Below are positions 1 to 13,519 of a stretch of DNA of 64,000 nt, in pieces. The stretch comes from Hydractinia symbiolongicarpus. Taxonomy: Eukaryota > Cnidaria > Hydrozoa > Anthoathecata > Hydractiniidae. Every line of letters starts with the position of its first letter. Within the stretch, counting starts at the first letter, position 1. The notes beneath the pieces are model-generated. The model was given only the letters and a program-made list of their open reading frames with translations, was not told the origin of the DNA and ran no database searches. Location of the stretch: the NCBI RefSeq assembly GCF_029227915.1, contig NC_079878.1, positions 7,752,001 through 7,816,000 of the forward strand, read 5' to 3'. Both the position numbers and the translations under genes were made by a program.

Positions 1-652
1 ACTATTAATTTTGTAGCATTTAAATTGTCAAATTCAAACATTGCATCCATTTTGTCAAATTTGATTTATTAGATCGGTCGAATTTGATCATTTACATCTA
101 TTTTTATTCAAGTTCGTCGAATTTTAATTTTATTTTGGAGAGTCTAGGAGAGCTATCAATTTTTCAAGAAAGAAAAATAGTTGGTTTTTTTTGACGAATG
201 CAAACAGTAGATTCAAGTGATTTGAAATTGTAAATGTTCACACTGGATGTGGGTCCTTATATTCAGCAGAGATTGTATCAAAGAAATTGGAACCATGCTT
301 ATGATGCGCATCTACAACAGTAGCACTTTTGCCATCTATCTGTAACCGAGAATTTTCCAGTTATTGCATTTTGCCAACTTGGTAACTTTGCTTAAAAACC
401 ACAAGCGTGTCAAGAATCTTATGAGGTGTTTTAGCTACACTCAAAACGAATATGGCAGCTATATAATCTCTTTGTAACTTCATGATGTTTGTAGCCGACT
501 CTTTGTAACACATTTAATATTTATAAGTGAGTATTATTTATCATAACACATCCATATTTCATTCTCAACAGAAAATGCTTTACCCCGATCAGACCTCTGA
601 TCATGACGGGCGAGTATAATGCGTGTAAGTCATATTGAAGAAGAACTACTTT

Positions 653-765
653 GTTCATCACTAACATACTGCCAAGCAGTGAGCAGGATTCGATCCGCGG
701 TCCCCAGAACCGGGAGCCGCAGACAAACCCACTACACTACGTGCGGCAATATTTTAGTGATGAAC
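653..765 (-). repeat. tRNA-like sequence inside a 21-bp inverted repeat (SINE-like)
   Basis: Read on the minus strand, 669-748 carries an A-box-like GTAGTGTAGTGG and a B-box-like GGATCGAATCC at tRNA-like spacing, with GC content well above its surroundings. The acceptor stem does not pair, so it is not a working tRNA gene. It is bracketed by inverted copies of GTTCATCACTAA (653-664 and 754-765), extending to 21 bases with a few mismatches. About 45-base near-direct repeats lie outside at 527-570 and 802-841. Confidence 0.55.
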
Positions 766-1437
766 TCAGATAGTTTATCCGGATGGTGCGTATACATATA
801 GGTGAATATTTATCATATCACATCCGTATTTCATTCTTCAATATGACATTTAATATTGTTATCTTTTGTTCTTCGTCGTTCAGATCCATCTCTTCTCAAA
901 ACCTATTCCAAGTAACAGTTCAAATCTTTAGTTTCAAAGTTTGCAGCTTAATGTAGCAAGCTAGCAACTAATCTTTTTGTTCAAGAAATGTTTTTAATTA
1001 TTTCACAAATGCACTATCCACAACATTAGTTCTGCGTTAATTCATGTACCAAGTGCTCTCACCAAACACGATATTTTCTATTTGAAGAGGCGCGCTTACT
1101 ACTCTCTTTCTCTGTTTTCCCAAATATTGAGTGTGTATTTTGCTCGTTGTAATATCGTCCGCATTTTATGCTCATATTAAAGAGTAATACAGGCCATGAC
1201 TTTGAGATTGTCAGATCAGAAGTTGAACTTTTAATGAAACACATGTATATCGGTCTTTCATATATTTTCTATTATTATATTATCAAGTATTAATGGTAAT
1301 TATAATCTCAAATTTCCATTATGTCTGCCCATGGGAGTAAAAGTAAAGATGGTCTGCCTAGGGTCCACTTAACGTACTTTTTTAAAACGGTATAAAAAGA
1401 TTAGTCTATGTCAAACTGTCGTTGATTTTTCTCTTAG

Positions 1438-3470
1438 TATCAGTTGACATAAAAGTGCAAGACAACACACGTATGGAGTGTGGTGAGAAGTCCAACAATG
1501 GATATGTGTCGTGGTTTAGAGACGACATACTTCTGTTTTTTAATGGCACAGTTTTCAGTGAATATGGCGTAGATACGACATTTTTTGACACTTACCACAA
1601 TGCAATGCTGATCAATGTGAGTGTTGAAAATTCGGGTTTCTATACTTGCAGAAAAGCTGGTTATAAAGTTATATCATATCGGATAACAGGTGAACTTTTT
1701 GAATTATCTTTTTAATGTGCGTATGTTTACGACGTATTAGTAGAGAATGTGAAGGCAAAGTTTGTTTTTAGTGACCGATCCAAACGCTGTTGTTCCACCA
1801 ACAGATAAACCAACATTATCAGGTAATTAAAAATTGTCACAGACTTGATAAACTTATTTTGACTTCGCAGTGGAGTGTTTTCGAATGTTTTTTTGAGATA
1901 TAATATTACTTATAACCACATAGCCAATCCATACAAGGTCACTACGTTCGGTCCATACGTCATGACCTCAGTTTATATTAATACAATACAGACTTATTTT
2001 GTCTATGTATACCGACAAATATTACCCAGGTCAAAAGTATGGACCGAGCTGTCGTGGTCGATATGCTGACTGAGGGTAGTATTTCTCGGACAAAATAGAT
2101 AAAACAGTTTATATTGTATTTATTAACTCATACCTGTTTTGATTGGGTTTGTAAAAACCAGGATTATCTTCTACAGATTTACTTGTAAAAGGGTTGTAAA
2201 AAAGCAGGTTTTGATAAAGAAAGAAAACACTGCATTTGAATTTCAATGTATCAATTTTTCAAATACGTGTACAAAAGGAAAACAAAACATTTAGTACCTA
2301 TATATAAAATTTTTAAAACGTTTTTCGAACAAAAGTTTAAAATTATCAACATTTCTTGCTGTTTTTTGAGGGAGTGATGCGAAATTATTGAATTAACGTA
2401 AGTTGATTTTTGAGTCTGTTCGTTGCTAGCTATGTTCCAATTCTCTGGCGTATTAGTTTATTCGTTTACATTTATAGCAACCATTTTGCTTGCTATGAGG
2501 TTAAAAGTTATACCGTGCTGTATAAAGCCCGTAGTGAAGGCTTTTTAACCAATCAGTGCTGCGTATTTCTCGAGTAAACCGGTTAAAAATAGCTATCAGT
2601 TAATAAATTCAGGTGTAGACGGGCTAAGCTATTAATAAGCCAATATAACATATTATCAGTTATAGTGGAACACTAAAAACTTGCATATGTAATTTTTAAC
2701 AGTTTTATCTATACGAAAAAAAGGATTGAGAATGATATCACGAGCATTTTATATTCTGTGAGGTCTTTAATTATTTATTTAGATACTTAAATTTAATGCG
2801 CAAGTCCAATGATATTTTCGTAGCTGGTAGTATTAAAAAACGCTACTTGGGTTGGGATGCTACGAATATAAATAAGTTTTGTTGTGGGTGAGCACTGACT
2901 TAAAGGGGCAGGAGCAATAGGGGTCCTCGCTACCTAGCCTAGTTCTACTTCACTGTACGAGAAGGACAGGTTAAAACATATGACAATTATGTGGTCAATT
3001 AGATAAGTGTCCCATTTTTAAACATGTATAGACAGTTAGTCAGCTGTGCGAGTTTTTTCACCAAGTGGCATAGTCTCTCACGTAAAAAATAGATTTTATC
3101 AAGTGGATTTTTCTGTACGTTTTGAGCAAACATTTTTTCTTGTTTTTATTTTTATTTTATTTACCAATGTGTTGCCATGGGTATATTTTCTTTTTCTGAA
3201 AAAGTTTCATCCGACTTGTGTATATTTTGTAGTATATATATCTTCTCTTTAGCTAGAAAATTATCTAAAAAACTCTATTCTGGTTACAATGCTTAATTCT
3301 AGTTCAAAAGATTGTAAATATTACGCAGTGTCACTTTTTTCGTAGGTACTGCAGGTTATGTGTTTGGGTTTGGACTTGGTGTTGTCATCCTTTTCTCCAT
3401 CTTTGTTATCATAATCATGCAGAATCGAATGACGTCAACATTGCTGTCATTTCGACAGGAAAAGCTGTAG
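1438..3470 (+). CDS. Ig-domain type I membrane protein, 3' exons (partial)
   Basis: Three exons can be joined: 1438-1689, 1772-1822 and 3346-3470. Each is preceded by a pyrimidine-rich AG and the first two are followed by GT donors (GTGAAC, GTAATT). All junctions are phase 1, the usual phase for Ig-domain exons. Exon 1 encodes one V-like Ig domain of 84 residues: the first Cys is in MECGEK, the core Trp in YVSWF, and the second Cys in the ENSGFYTC motif typical of strand F. NGT and NVS are possible N-glycosylation sites. Exon 2 is a 17-residue Pro/Thr stalk. Exon 3 gives a membrane helix (GVVILFSIFVIIIM) and a basic tail ending FRQEKL before TAG. No cytoplasmic signalling motif is visible. 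The signal-peptide exon was not found and may lie before the window. Cnidarian Alr-type allorecognition proteins share this general Ig-plus-helix plan, but there is no specific evidence for that identity. Confidence 0.72.
1981..2119. repeat. Foldback element in the Ig-gene intron
   Basis: The two halves are imperfect inverted copies meeting near GAGCTGTCGT (about 2046-2055). The ends are ATACAAT and ATTGTAT. Internal paired blocks include CCGACAAATATTACCC with GGGTAGTATTTCTCGG, and AGGTCAAAAGTATGGACC with GGTCGATATGCTGACT. This is a short foldback or MITE-type sequence with no coding capacity. Confidence 0.6.
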
Positions 3471-3713
3471 CAAGTATTACGTCATGGATGTTATAGATTT
3501 AAATGATATCCTGATGTTGAATTGGTTTTAAGTTCTTATGTTAATGTGAATTGTTTTTATCACTAATGGTTAACAAAGGTAGTACCATTTTTAATGAACG
3601 AAATAGTTTTACAGAAAGACTTTATCGCAACAGCTCTAAAACTATTAACAAATATATGACACAGTTCTTACCTCAAGAACTTAAAGAAAGTTAGAAAATT
3701 ATTGCTTAATTAA

Positions 3714-3719
3714 AATAAA
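3714..3719 (+). promoter_or_regulatory. Polyadenylation signal of the Ig-domain gene
   Basis: A canonical AATAAA lies 244 bases after the TAG stop of the Ig-domain gene in AT-rich DNA. It is the first canonical hexamer found downstream, so it probably sets the 3' end of that transcript. Confidence 0.45.
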
Positions 3720-5589
3720 CACTTAGAACTGGTCACGTGTTTTCCACCATATTTTCCACTGCTCAATGTTTGACTTTCGAACAGCACAACAACATCCTGG
3801 TGTATTATTGTACTTTACGAAATCTCCAAGAAGTCAAATGAGTCGCCCTATAGCTAACATTGAGGGCGAATTAAGTAGGTTTTTTAAGCTAGGTTAGTTT
3901 TTATGTATAATTTCTATAAAGTTTTAATGAAGTAGAAGGCGCATATTACATGTATGCGTATACAAACTGCAGTGTTTTTATTTATTGACGGGAAATTATG
4001 AAATCATAGTTTAACTCTATCAAAAACTTATCAAATAACTGTCAAACCAGCATCTGCATGTGTACACGTAACAGACCTTGTATTAGTGTATATGAGCCGA
4101 GCAAATAGTACCTGATACCTCCTTTTACTCGACAATAAAAAGATCTTTAGTAACTAAATCCCATAACTTCTGAAATGAAACTTGGTACATACGTCATAAT
4201 AGGAACAACAGAGTGGCGATAATTTTTTTGGTTATGTCGGCCGTTTTTGTGATTTCACTAAACCTCGGGATTTGTCAGAAATATGATTGTCTGCTGGACA
4301 TCTAATTACATTAATTTTAGAGCGAATTTTAACATTATCTTTGAATTTCTTAAAGAAGAGGAGAGCAAAAAAATATTTTGTAGTAGCCAGAAAATAAATT
4401 TTAGGCGAGAGAAAAAATATTATAGATTTCTAAATCCTAAAATCTACTAAGGTAACTACTATAATAACAAATAAATAACTATATTTCATAACTAAGTATC
4501 TATATATCTTCCTAACAACAGTTTTACACTTGACCAAACAACAATAATTTTTTCATGTACCTTTTCCACAACATGATACGATAAAGTTTATGATGATGAG
4601 TTGGGGTTAAATTTGAATAAATATAAAAACCAGAAACATTCAACAACAAATCAAAAGCGCAATATGGTGGCTTATCATTTTTTTAACAAATCTTTACTTT
4701 CTTTATTTGTAATCACAAAGTAAAATATCAATATGTGCAGAATGTTCAGTAGTATTTAATAATGTTCTTTATATGTTATTCAAAATAACCCTACGAATAT
4801 TTTCAATAAACAACATCCTTAGTCTTCTTTTTAAGACGGTTTTTGGTATGATGGCTGGAGCATGTAAATTGATTTATGATTTATTATACGCTGACAATGC
4901 CAGTCGGTCTGGTCTTTAAATTCAACACGGTCATCATGAACTCTTATTCCGCAGCCGTTCCGTGTGCAGTTCGCCCCTTTTAAGGGCTAAATGAAAATGA
5001 TTAAACAGATTTCTCATTCCTTTCCAGTATATTTAGGATTAAATTTCGTAAAGTGGCGTAATATCGTCATGGATGAAGAACGAGCTCAATTAAAAAGTAA
5101 CACAATGTCAACCAATTAGTGATACTTCACTTAACATTATTATGTTCTATCAAAAATATAAAGATATTGTAACAACAATATTTGGTATTGTTGACTAGAC
5201 ACTACTGTCTCTCTCTTTATGTTTTTGTACGATAATTGCACGGTATACAATGTATTTCAAACACTTCATGCAATACTAATAATTGTAGTTAAATAGTTTT
5301 AAAGTTGCGTACATTGTGCTCGCTGCAAATATATTAGTGACAAATCTCTCCTAACTGTCCATACAAGGCTGAATTTTTAGTTTATATATTTATTTTTTAA
5401 CTATTAAACTTTTAAGAATAATTGATTTTGATCAAAGGGTAATTGAAAGTATATTGTCATTGCATGTGTCGAATAGCCACTAAAATGGAGTAGAAATACA
5501 ATTTAAGTACCGTGAAGATTATACGTTTCTTTAAAAGTTAAGACATTGTTACGATATAGGTTTTTATTACATGTTAGTATACGTTTATC

Positions 5590-5650
5590 TGGTAACATAG
5601 TGGTAGAGCGTTCGCTTCCAGTGTGGATGTATTGGGCTCAAACTCCGGCC
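5590..5650 (+). repeat. tRNA-like remnant
   Basis: The segment reads ACATAGTGGTAGAGCGTTCG, close to an A box, followed about 30 bases later by GGGCTCAAACTCC, close to a B box. The stems do not fold into a clear cloverleaf and the flanks are ordinary AT-rich DNA. A decayed tRNA-derived SINE head is the likeliest reading. Confidence 0.4.
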
Positions 5651-8600
5651 AAGTCATTCAAGAGAGTATAAAGTGTGAATCTATTTATTCCGCTTACCGT
5701 TTAGCATTACAATAGAATTGATATCTTAGGCGGTTGTCTAGTTAACCGTAGCTCAAATGGGAGCTTCAAATGCACCAAGACCTCTTCGCAGGACCGTCGT
5801 TTATAGCAGTACTAATAGAAACTGAAGAGCTTATGCTGGTGAATAATTTCAGTAATAGATACCAAGGTTTACCTTGTCTTGTCGTAAAACGTACAACCTA
5901 AATACAACGTCTGTAAGAAGACGATAGACGTGCTTATTTATTAATAAGATGCAAGAAAAAAGGTAACATTTGATTGCAACCATTTAATCAGATCTACAGG
6001 AAACAAGATTGCATGTATGGTTACCATATGTATCCATGGATACAAGATTGCGGCCAATGTGACAGTCCTGCTGAACGTGACAAGTTTTATATTCATAAGA
6101 CTGTCATCAATGAAGGTTGTTTTCTTTCATCTTTATGAAAATTATAATCACATTTCATTTTATTAATCTTTATAATGATAGCAGTGTTTCGTTTCAAATG
6201 GCTGCCAAATGATTACGTTATGGTCAAGGAAGCACGAAATAGCGCGATAGACGAATCCCCGTCGATTTTAAACAAATAAATAATAACTGTCTACATCTGT
6301 TTTGCTTTACAAAAGAATTTGAAATAAGGGGGCACAATTGGAAGTTCATTTCTAACAAAAAATAACGCTGCTTCTATAATCAATCGCACTATTTTAAAAT
6401 ACCGCGTATCATTTTTCGCAGCAACTACGATTCATGACATAGCATGCTCCGTTTCCGAAGTCACTGGATGATAGCACAACCCGGCGAAAATTGTTGTATT
6501 GTGTTAGAAAGTGCGTCTTCATATTCAAAACATTTTCTTACTAAACTACGTCTCAAAAGTGATGCTTTCGCGGCCTTTTAATTGAAGAATATTGGCCACT
6601 TTAAGTTGTTTTTAACTAAATGCTTGCTTGCAACTAAGGAAAACACTGCAGCAAAAATTATCTCACTACACGTTTCACGAATTGCATGTTTTTTAAAATT
6701 TTAGAATTTTATTGTTTTGACTTTCCAATCATATTTAGCATCATTGAATTGGTGTGTATAAATTTTCAACTTAATCTGATATTTGGAAATGCGGTTTTGG
6801 TGATATTAATGTTACGGTGAATGCATTATTAATTTTTAGTTTGTACTAATACGCTTCTGTTTCAAGCAGAGGTCAATTAAAAAAAAAATTAAAAAAACTG
6901 TTTTAACATGTTTTTTGTTTCCTGTATGAATCTAAAGATTTCACATTTTATCAAGTTTCATGTGAGGATTTCAAAAATCACATTCATTTTGTTTGACAAA
7001 GTTAAGAAAGTGCAGCGGTACATCAAAGAAAACTAATTTGGGAAAGGCAAAAAAGTGGTCTTTAAACTTTTCTTTATTTAAACACTAAAAAATGAACGAT
7101 ATCAAATCAAATTAATTTTGCATCAGCAGTGACGATAAGGGTTAACACACCTTCTCGTCTTTAATTCCACAAAACATCCGATTTTTGGAAAGAATTTGGC
7201 TTAAACTCAAATATTTTGAACAACTAGAATTCCAACTATTCCGCCTAGAAGTTTCAAAGTTATGCGAATATTCACATAAACAGGTAAGGGGGGAATTAGT
7301 TAACTGAAACATAGATCTTGTCTCCTTCTGAAGAATTTTTCTTTCGAATTGACAGGACACGCCCTTGTAAGGTAAGGTAATGCAAATAAAGAACATCAAA
7401 AGCTTGCAGCGAGATGTATATTAAATGGAAACAGTAAAATATATATAATGGTACGTTATGTTTAAAGAAATTTAATAAAAGAAAAGCAAAAATTTGAACG
7501 TAGAATCATGCATTTAATCTGGAAAATAAGTTGCAAAGCTTTCTTCCACTCGATCAAGTAGAAATTTATCTTGTGCATTTGTCGTGATGTATAGTGAAGA
7601 TCATCAATCTGGTAGAGTAAAGTTTTTCCTGTTTTTAACGGGAAATTTGGAAAAAAATAGAACGGACAGGTATTTCAACTTCCAAGGAAAATAAATCAAA
7701 TTAGAAAAGTAAAAGCAACACAAGAGAACGCAACGCACATACATTTTCTTTATTTACAGTGGGAAGAAATAGGAGATTAAATTAAACTTTGGTTGAAGGT
7801 ATTAAAAAAAAATAAAAAATAAAAAAATTGTTTTTCCTATGTATAATAGCGAGTCTTGGAAGAAAAATCCAGAAGTGTCCTCGCGCTATTTTTGGGAAAG
7901 TTTTAAGACTGATAAAATATAATAAAAGTTACAACTGTATTCGGGCATGTATATAAAAAAAATATGGCAACCCACCTAAAATGATAGCATATAAATGTAA
8001 TATATAAAACTTTATAGACGTATACTAAGCAATCAAATCATTCTTGAGAATCATTCGATTCCATAAATACTTTTGATTTTGTGCATGCGCGTAGAGTAAA
8101 TTCGTAGCAAAAACATTCGTGAAAATAGCTGGTACTCGCCTGCTGCGTGCATTGGAAATTAAAGATTATCACCACAATGCATACCTCACGTGTTTTTTCT
8201 TCTGCTAATTAAAATATGTGTATTCGTCAGCTATTATTACTCTCCCTAAGCAACAACATTTTCTTGGCATACAAAATAAACAAACTACTGGTCTCAGGAA
8301 ATAACTTTTCGCAAGAAGGCGCTATACTTAACAGTCATGATTTTCTCCTGCTTAATTAGGAGGTTAAAACAAAACCAGCTTTAAATCTTCTTTTCAATAC
8401 AAGCATTTGTGGTATGCATACCTAATTAACTATAAAAGATTAAGAGTTAAAGCATTCTTTGTGAAAATCAGTATGTAATAAAAATTCGTTATCGTCCACA
8501 TCTTATCACGACTGGGTATTAATGTTGACAGGTTCTGTATTTATGTGTGCAAGACTTGAGGTAAATGAGCATGCAGGAAAGACTTTAATTTGAATCCCAA

Positions 8601-9522
8601 TATATATATTCTGGATAAACAAAAGAGAAAAGGTAAAATCTTTCTTTTGTTTTATTCTACTTTCTTCTTTTAATTCAAACGTTACACTAACTTCAAGTCA
8701 AACTTTTGGCGACACTGTATGCCGTAGTGTACGTTTATTATATATTTATTTTGTTTTCAATCAAGCAGAAACAATAAGTTAGTGCGATGTGCTAAGTCGT
8801 GTCGTGGAAATATAAACACTTACCCAAAACTGTCACGCTTACAGTTTGAGCTTTACAAACCGTTTGTGAGGAGCTTCAAGGAAACGTGATGCGATAAAAA
8901 AAAAGTATTTGAACCTTAAACTTTACGCACCAGGGATGAAAAACAGTAGTAAAAATAAGGGTTTACAAGAATAACACCGTTTTCTAACACTGTAACAGGG
9001 ACGCCATTACTATATATTAAATTAAACAGAAAATGCTGCTGCATTTTAAACATTGTTACATTGTGATTATTATATTTTAAAAAATCCTGCAAATTATTCA
9101 AGTCTTAATCCTTTAGGTAGTAAGAATAATTCGGTAACAGATCACATCTAAATAAAACTTGATCAAAATTTTTTGCTTGTATTTTACAGAATGGTCCGTA
9201 TTTTCACAACAATGTTTATATTTCACATTTGCAGGAGTTGTGCGTTACAAAGATTCAAAAAAGTAGAGGCAGTGCTATTCCGCCATGTAATGACCATGGT
9301 GAAATGGTCAAAGCCATATTCATTTTTACTATTCTGGTTTGCAAATTACACGTATTTCGATTACGTGATAATTATTGTAGTGTATTAACACCCTCTATCA
9401 CTGACGTCAATTTCATTTAACAGAAACAAAAATTGTAAATCCAGGTTTCCGGTCTGTAATATAAACGAAAGTGCCGCCGTTATCTCGCTTTAAATTGAAT
9501 CACAGCTTCAAGTTTTAATAAG

Positions 9523-9561
9523 TTTAAACTTGGCAAGCTAAATAAGTTTGCCAAGTTTAAA
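9523..9561. repeat. Perfect 14-bp inverted repeat
   Basis: TTTAAACTTGGCAA at 9523-9536 is matched by TTGCCAAGTTTAAA at 9548-9561 across an 11-base loop. It lies in intergenic DNA with no adjacent gene. It could be the remains of a foldback element. Confidence 0.8.
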
Positions 9562-10659
9562 TATTTTAGGTAAAAATTACGGTAACCAGCTGCACATGTA
9601 CCTAATGATGTGCGGCCTTAATCTAAAGTAATATCCTATTGTAATTGTTGGCAAGAAAGAGTATTGTAATACCTTTAAGATCTCTGGTTTGTTGGTGGAA
9701 TGTGTATTCTACCCTTATAGACCCATTTTCACACATCGACCATTCATATTCGGTATCTTTCATTCACATATTTTATTCACAAGTTAAACTAAACTGAAAT
9801 CAGTCAACATATTTAAAAACCTTGCAACGAAGTATTTCATTTGTAAAGATTTTTTTCTCAGTACTTCAAAAACGGTTAATAATAAAATTTCTCTGTCAAC
9901 TGCTAACTGTGAAAGCTATCATTTTTAAGAGATTGCTTGCAGCTATTTTAATTAATGTGGCGGTCATGAAAATCCTTTTTGTTTTATTGCTATACATTAC
10001 AATCTCCCGCCAGATTTTCGTTACTCTTAGGGGAAAGGTACGACGTTTAAAAAAAAGAATTAAGTTACTTTGTCAATTTTTATAAAACATTAATATTAAT
10101 TAAACTCAATAAAGCCACAGGGATTCGCAGCATGATGTCAATTTCACTTCTAATGTTAAGTAATAATTTTCCATTACTTTAAATTAACAGCCATGCGTTA
10201 ATGATAGTTTAAAATCTAATATTTTTGTGGTAACTCATCAAGATACAATCGTGTGGTTTTCTTAAAAAATGTTAATTTAAAGACCTTGTTTAAAAAGCAC
10301 TTTGTTATGAAAATGATTAGAAAAACGACATTGTTATGAAACTTATCATATTCAGGTGTTGGAAAGGCGTTGTTCAGTGAGTACTACTATGTGACACTTC
10401 GTGAAGTTTGTAGATAGGTGATTTTGATTAACTTGTTGTTTCCTGTACAGTTTACGGTTACTACAGCTTCGCGTTAAACACATAATTTTAATGGTCGGTA
10501 CAAAAATTAGCAATTAGGGTGTTTCACTACATGGAAATGTTATCAAAGAAAACGGGGTATACCTTAAAAAGAATTAAATTTGCAGGAATAAATGCCATGT
10601 AGTCTACGAAAAATAGTTGACATTATTAATATTGGTAAATTCGCGAGAATCAATTTTAT

Positions 10660-10790
10660 TAGAGTGGACAGTGGCAACGAATATGGCTTGTAATTATAAG
10701 ATTTCAGGCTCGAATCCTTACTTCGACACACTTTAAGTATAGTGTTGTCAGCCCAGTTGGTGCCCTCTACTGACCGTGTGACAGGCAAGC
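10660..10790 (+). repeat. Possible SINE with B-box-like motif
   Basis: The motif AGGCTCGAATCC near 10706 fits a pol III B box, and AGTGGCAACGAATATGG lies about 30 bases before it. The surrounding 130 bases are less AT-rich than the flanks. No clear tail or target duplication was found. Confidence 0.3.
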
Positions 10791-11494
10791 AAGTTAGAAC
10801 AACATTACACTTATCTCTGGCGGTAATGTAGTTACAGTTTGGAGGACGTTAAAATCACTTCTCCATTCAATGATGATTGCTGAAACAATGATTTCGTGTA
10901 AGATTTCAAAATCATGACACAAAACAAAAATAGCATTTTGTCATAATTTTTTTAAGCAGATATAACCAAATTATTCCACAGTTTTTTCTTTGTAAAGCAG
11001 GAAATATTAAAGCGATTTTTGGATGCTTACAAGATTACGTTAACCTTCTGCCTTTGTCATATGTTATAAGTGATACCATTAGATCAAACAATGCCGAAAT
11101 GTAAACAAAAAGGAAGAAAGAAAAAGAGAAAACACAAAAACATAAAAATAACGATGTGACACTTGCTGCGTGCTGGAGTCTCTAATCATTTGTTATTTAA
11201 AAATTTGGATTCACATTGATACGTTAATGCATAAATTTACTAAATTAACTTTGTGACCATGTAAGTGGGTAGATTCTAAATAAAATTATGTAACATATTT
11301 TTTTATAAATATTCGAGACACGTGACAGATACAATGCTTTCTGTACGTAACCTAAGTTAATTTTTGGACCTAAATACAAAATGCTGTTTGCATATGTGCA
11401 ATGAACCAACGACTATGCCAGGTAAAGTGAGTATTTTCATGCCACTAAGGTGAAAAAAAATCTTACCCCATATTGTTCTTACTTTTTGGTTACG

Positions 11495-11790
11495 TTTCGA
11501 ACTCTCAGGGGACCGGCGAAAGTTCGAGATAAAGGATAATTGGGGTGTCGAGCGTCGAAGGCCTTCAATCGAACTTTTTATTAAATCGAAGGTTTTTGTT
11601 CAAAATAAGAAGAAAAAATTTTGAGACGTGAATAGTACAACAAAATGAAAGTTCGATGTAAAGGAGTTCGCAATATAGAACGTAATTTCGCCTAATGAAG
11701 ATTGTACTGACTGAAGGGGGTGCCAAAAGCTCGAAACAGCAAAAGTTCGAGATAATTAATATTCTAAATATCGAGCGTCGACTGTAATTG
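11495..11790. repeat. Interspersed repeat with recurring TTCGA motifs
   Basis: The stretch repeats TTCGA/TCGAA words many times (GTTTCGAACTC, AAAGTTCGAGATAA twice, TCGAGCGTCGA twice). Its GC content and word content differ from the flanks. The near-repeat of AGTTCGAGATAA followed by TCGAGCGTCGA at both ends (about 11521-11558 and 11740-11780) suggests a degenerate element with related ends. The 80-codon antisense frame inside it is not convincing as a gene. Confidence 0.45.
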
Positions 11791-12803
11791 CAAAATGACT
11801 GGCACAACCCCCGACGTTAAAGTGTTTTACAATCTGACGATGCTTGAACATTGCAAAGTGGCGCAGAAATCACATTGTCATATCCGCGTTATGGTATAGT
11901 CCGGTAAGGTAAAAAAATAAAAATTGGGAAACAGCAAAGCTAACATCAGTAGAAATAACGTCGTTTAATAATTTTGATCTAGCAAAAATAAACGAAGTTC
12001 TTAACACCTACATCCTACGTCCATTTATGATAAGTGAACAGTGACTACCTATATCTTTTACAAAATAGTGTTTAAAATTACTTGTGCAACGAACTTGTAT
12101 ACTCCACGCTTTTGTGCAATACATTACGTCCGGGAATTGTAGAAAACTTTGGACCGCCCCTGTGTAACTCTGAAACATCTCAACGTTATATACTCTACCC
12201 CATACCTTCTTCGTAAAAAATATCCAAAAAGCCTCATAGATTTATGTAGGTAAACGTTATCCCATAATTAAGTGATAAAAACGACATTATTTTTTTTAGA
12301 TCCGTGCAGCAAGAAATTATCGAAGAAATAAGACAAATTTTTAGAATTTTTTAGTTGTGACACGGAATCTACTGATTAAATTCTGCTTTAAATTGGATTT
12401 GAAAAAAAGTCCTAAGCATTGACACTGTGATTTAAAGCATGTATCATAAAGTAATTAAATGAAAAACACACATGTATCTCTATTACAATAGACCTTGTCC
12501 GTCTGTGTGTTTGTAACGGTGTTAACAACGCATGAAATCTTAAAGCTACTGATCAAAAATGCGATATGTTTATATCGACTTTGCTATGGTTAAGAGACAC
12601 TAATGGATTTCCCATGGACTAACAATTAGTATAAATTATATTATATTTTAATCTGTAATATTATGATTAAGGAGAAAATCTGAAAGTAAATTTTGAGTTC
12701 TGTTCTAACATAAAATATCTCTGAACACCGACATTTCCATTTTTAATTTCGAAATTCAAATCCTTTCTGGCATTCAACCATTGTCAGATGACCTGTTCAA
12801 AAG

Positions 12804-12873
12804 CACCCTTGTCCCCAGGGTTTGTGCTTTCTTGATACGAGAGGAAACGGCAAAAAACCTAGGAACGAGGGTG
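12804..12873. mobile_element. MITE, CACCCTTGTCCCCAGG family, 70 bp
   Basis: Terminal inverted repeats are CACCCTTGTCCCCAGG on the left and CCTAGGAACGAGGGTG on the right. Flanking nonamers GTTCAAAAG (12795-12803) and GTTTTAAAG (12874-12882) match at 7 of 9 positions, a decayed 9-bp target duplication. It belongs with the elements at 15450 and 57761. Confidence 0.7.
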
Positions 12874-13475
12874 GTTTTAAAGTTAAGGGGTTGGGTGGCG
12901 GGTGCAAAAATGCGCCTTTATAACGTTTTTTGCCAACAATAAGCCAAATAAAACGCGAGAAAAAAAACTATATGTAAGTATTTTACGTCCTGATGACGTA
13001 ACAATGCATGTTTGGGCGTTATAAGGGCACAAAATATAAAGAATGCCATTTAGTTGTAAAATAAAAAGAACTTTATCCATTGTTAAATAAAATGCTTTTT
13101 TATGCTTACTGGAAGTATTGTTAATAAAACGTGTTTAATACCACAAAAGAATTATCAGTGGTTGTTGACTGTGCTTTGTTTATATGTTGTCAATTTTGTT
13201 TAAATTTTTTGGTTTTGTTCTGTGTACTTGTCAATTCTTTGTGTATTCCTTTTTTCACATATTGAAATCTCTTTATTTTCATACAATAACACATATATTT
13301 CTGTAAATCCAGATAAAACTCTTGATGGTATCATTAAAATTATTATGGAGGTATTGTGATTGACCTGAATGATTGTTTTTTACACCTTAGTCAGTTCATT
13401 GGTCTATTATGTCAGCATGTAACTCATTAAAATTCATTTACATCAGCAGAACAAAAGACATCAACAATTTTGTTG

Positions 13476-13519
13476 CCATGGTACAATGTGATTGTTGTCA
13501 TGGTACAATGTGATTGTTG
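13476..13519 (+). repeat. Two-copy 22-bp tandem repeat
   Basis: The unit CATGGTACAATGTGATTGTT occurs twice head to tail with one mismatch at the unit start. It is intergenic and noncoding. Confidence 0.85.

Noticed and set aside
669-748. Functional tRNA gene on the minus strand
   Set aside because: The A- and B-box-like words are present but the acceptor stem does not pair and no clear anticodon arm forms.
3046-3252. Hydrophobic 68-codon frame near the Ig gene
   Set aside because: It lies in the intron between the stalk and membrane exons; the T-rich sequence gives Phe/Leu by composition.
9229-9420. 63-codon frame after an AG acceptor-like site
   Set aside because: No donor or partner exon, and the overlapping frame is equally open; chance is likely.
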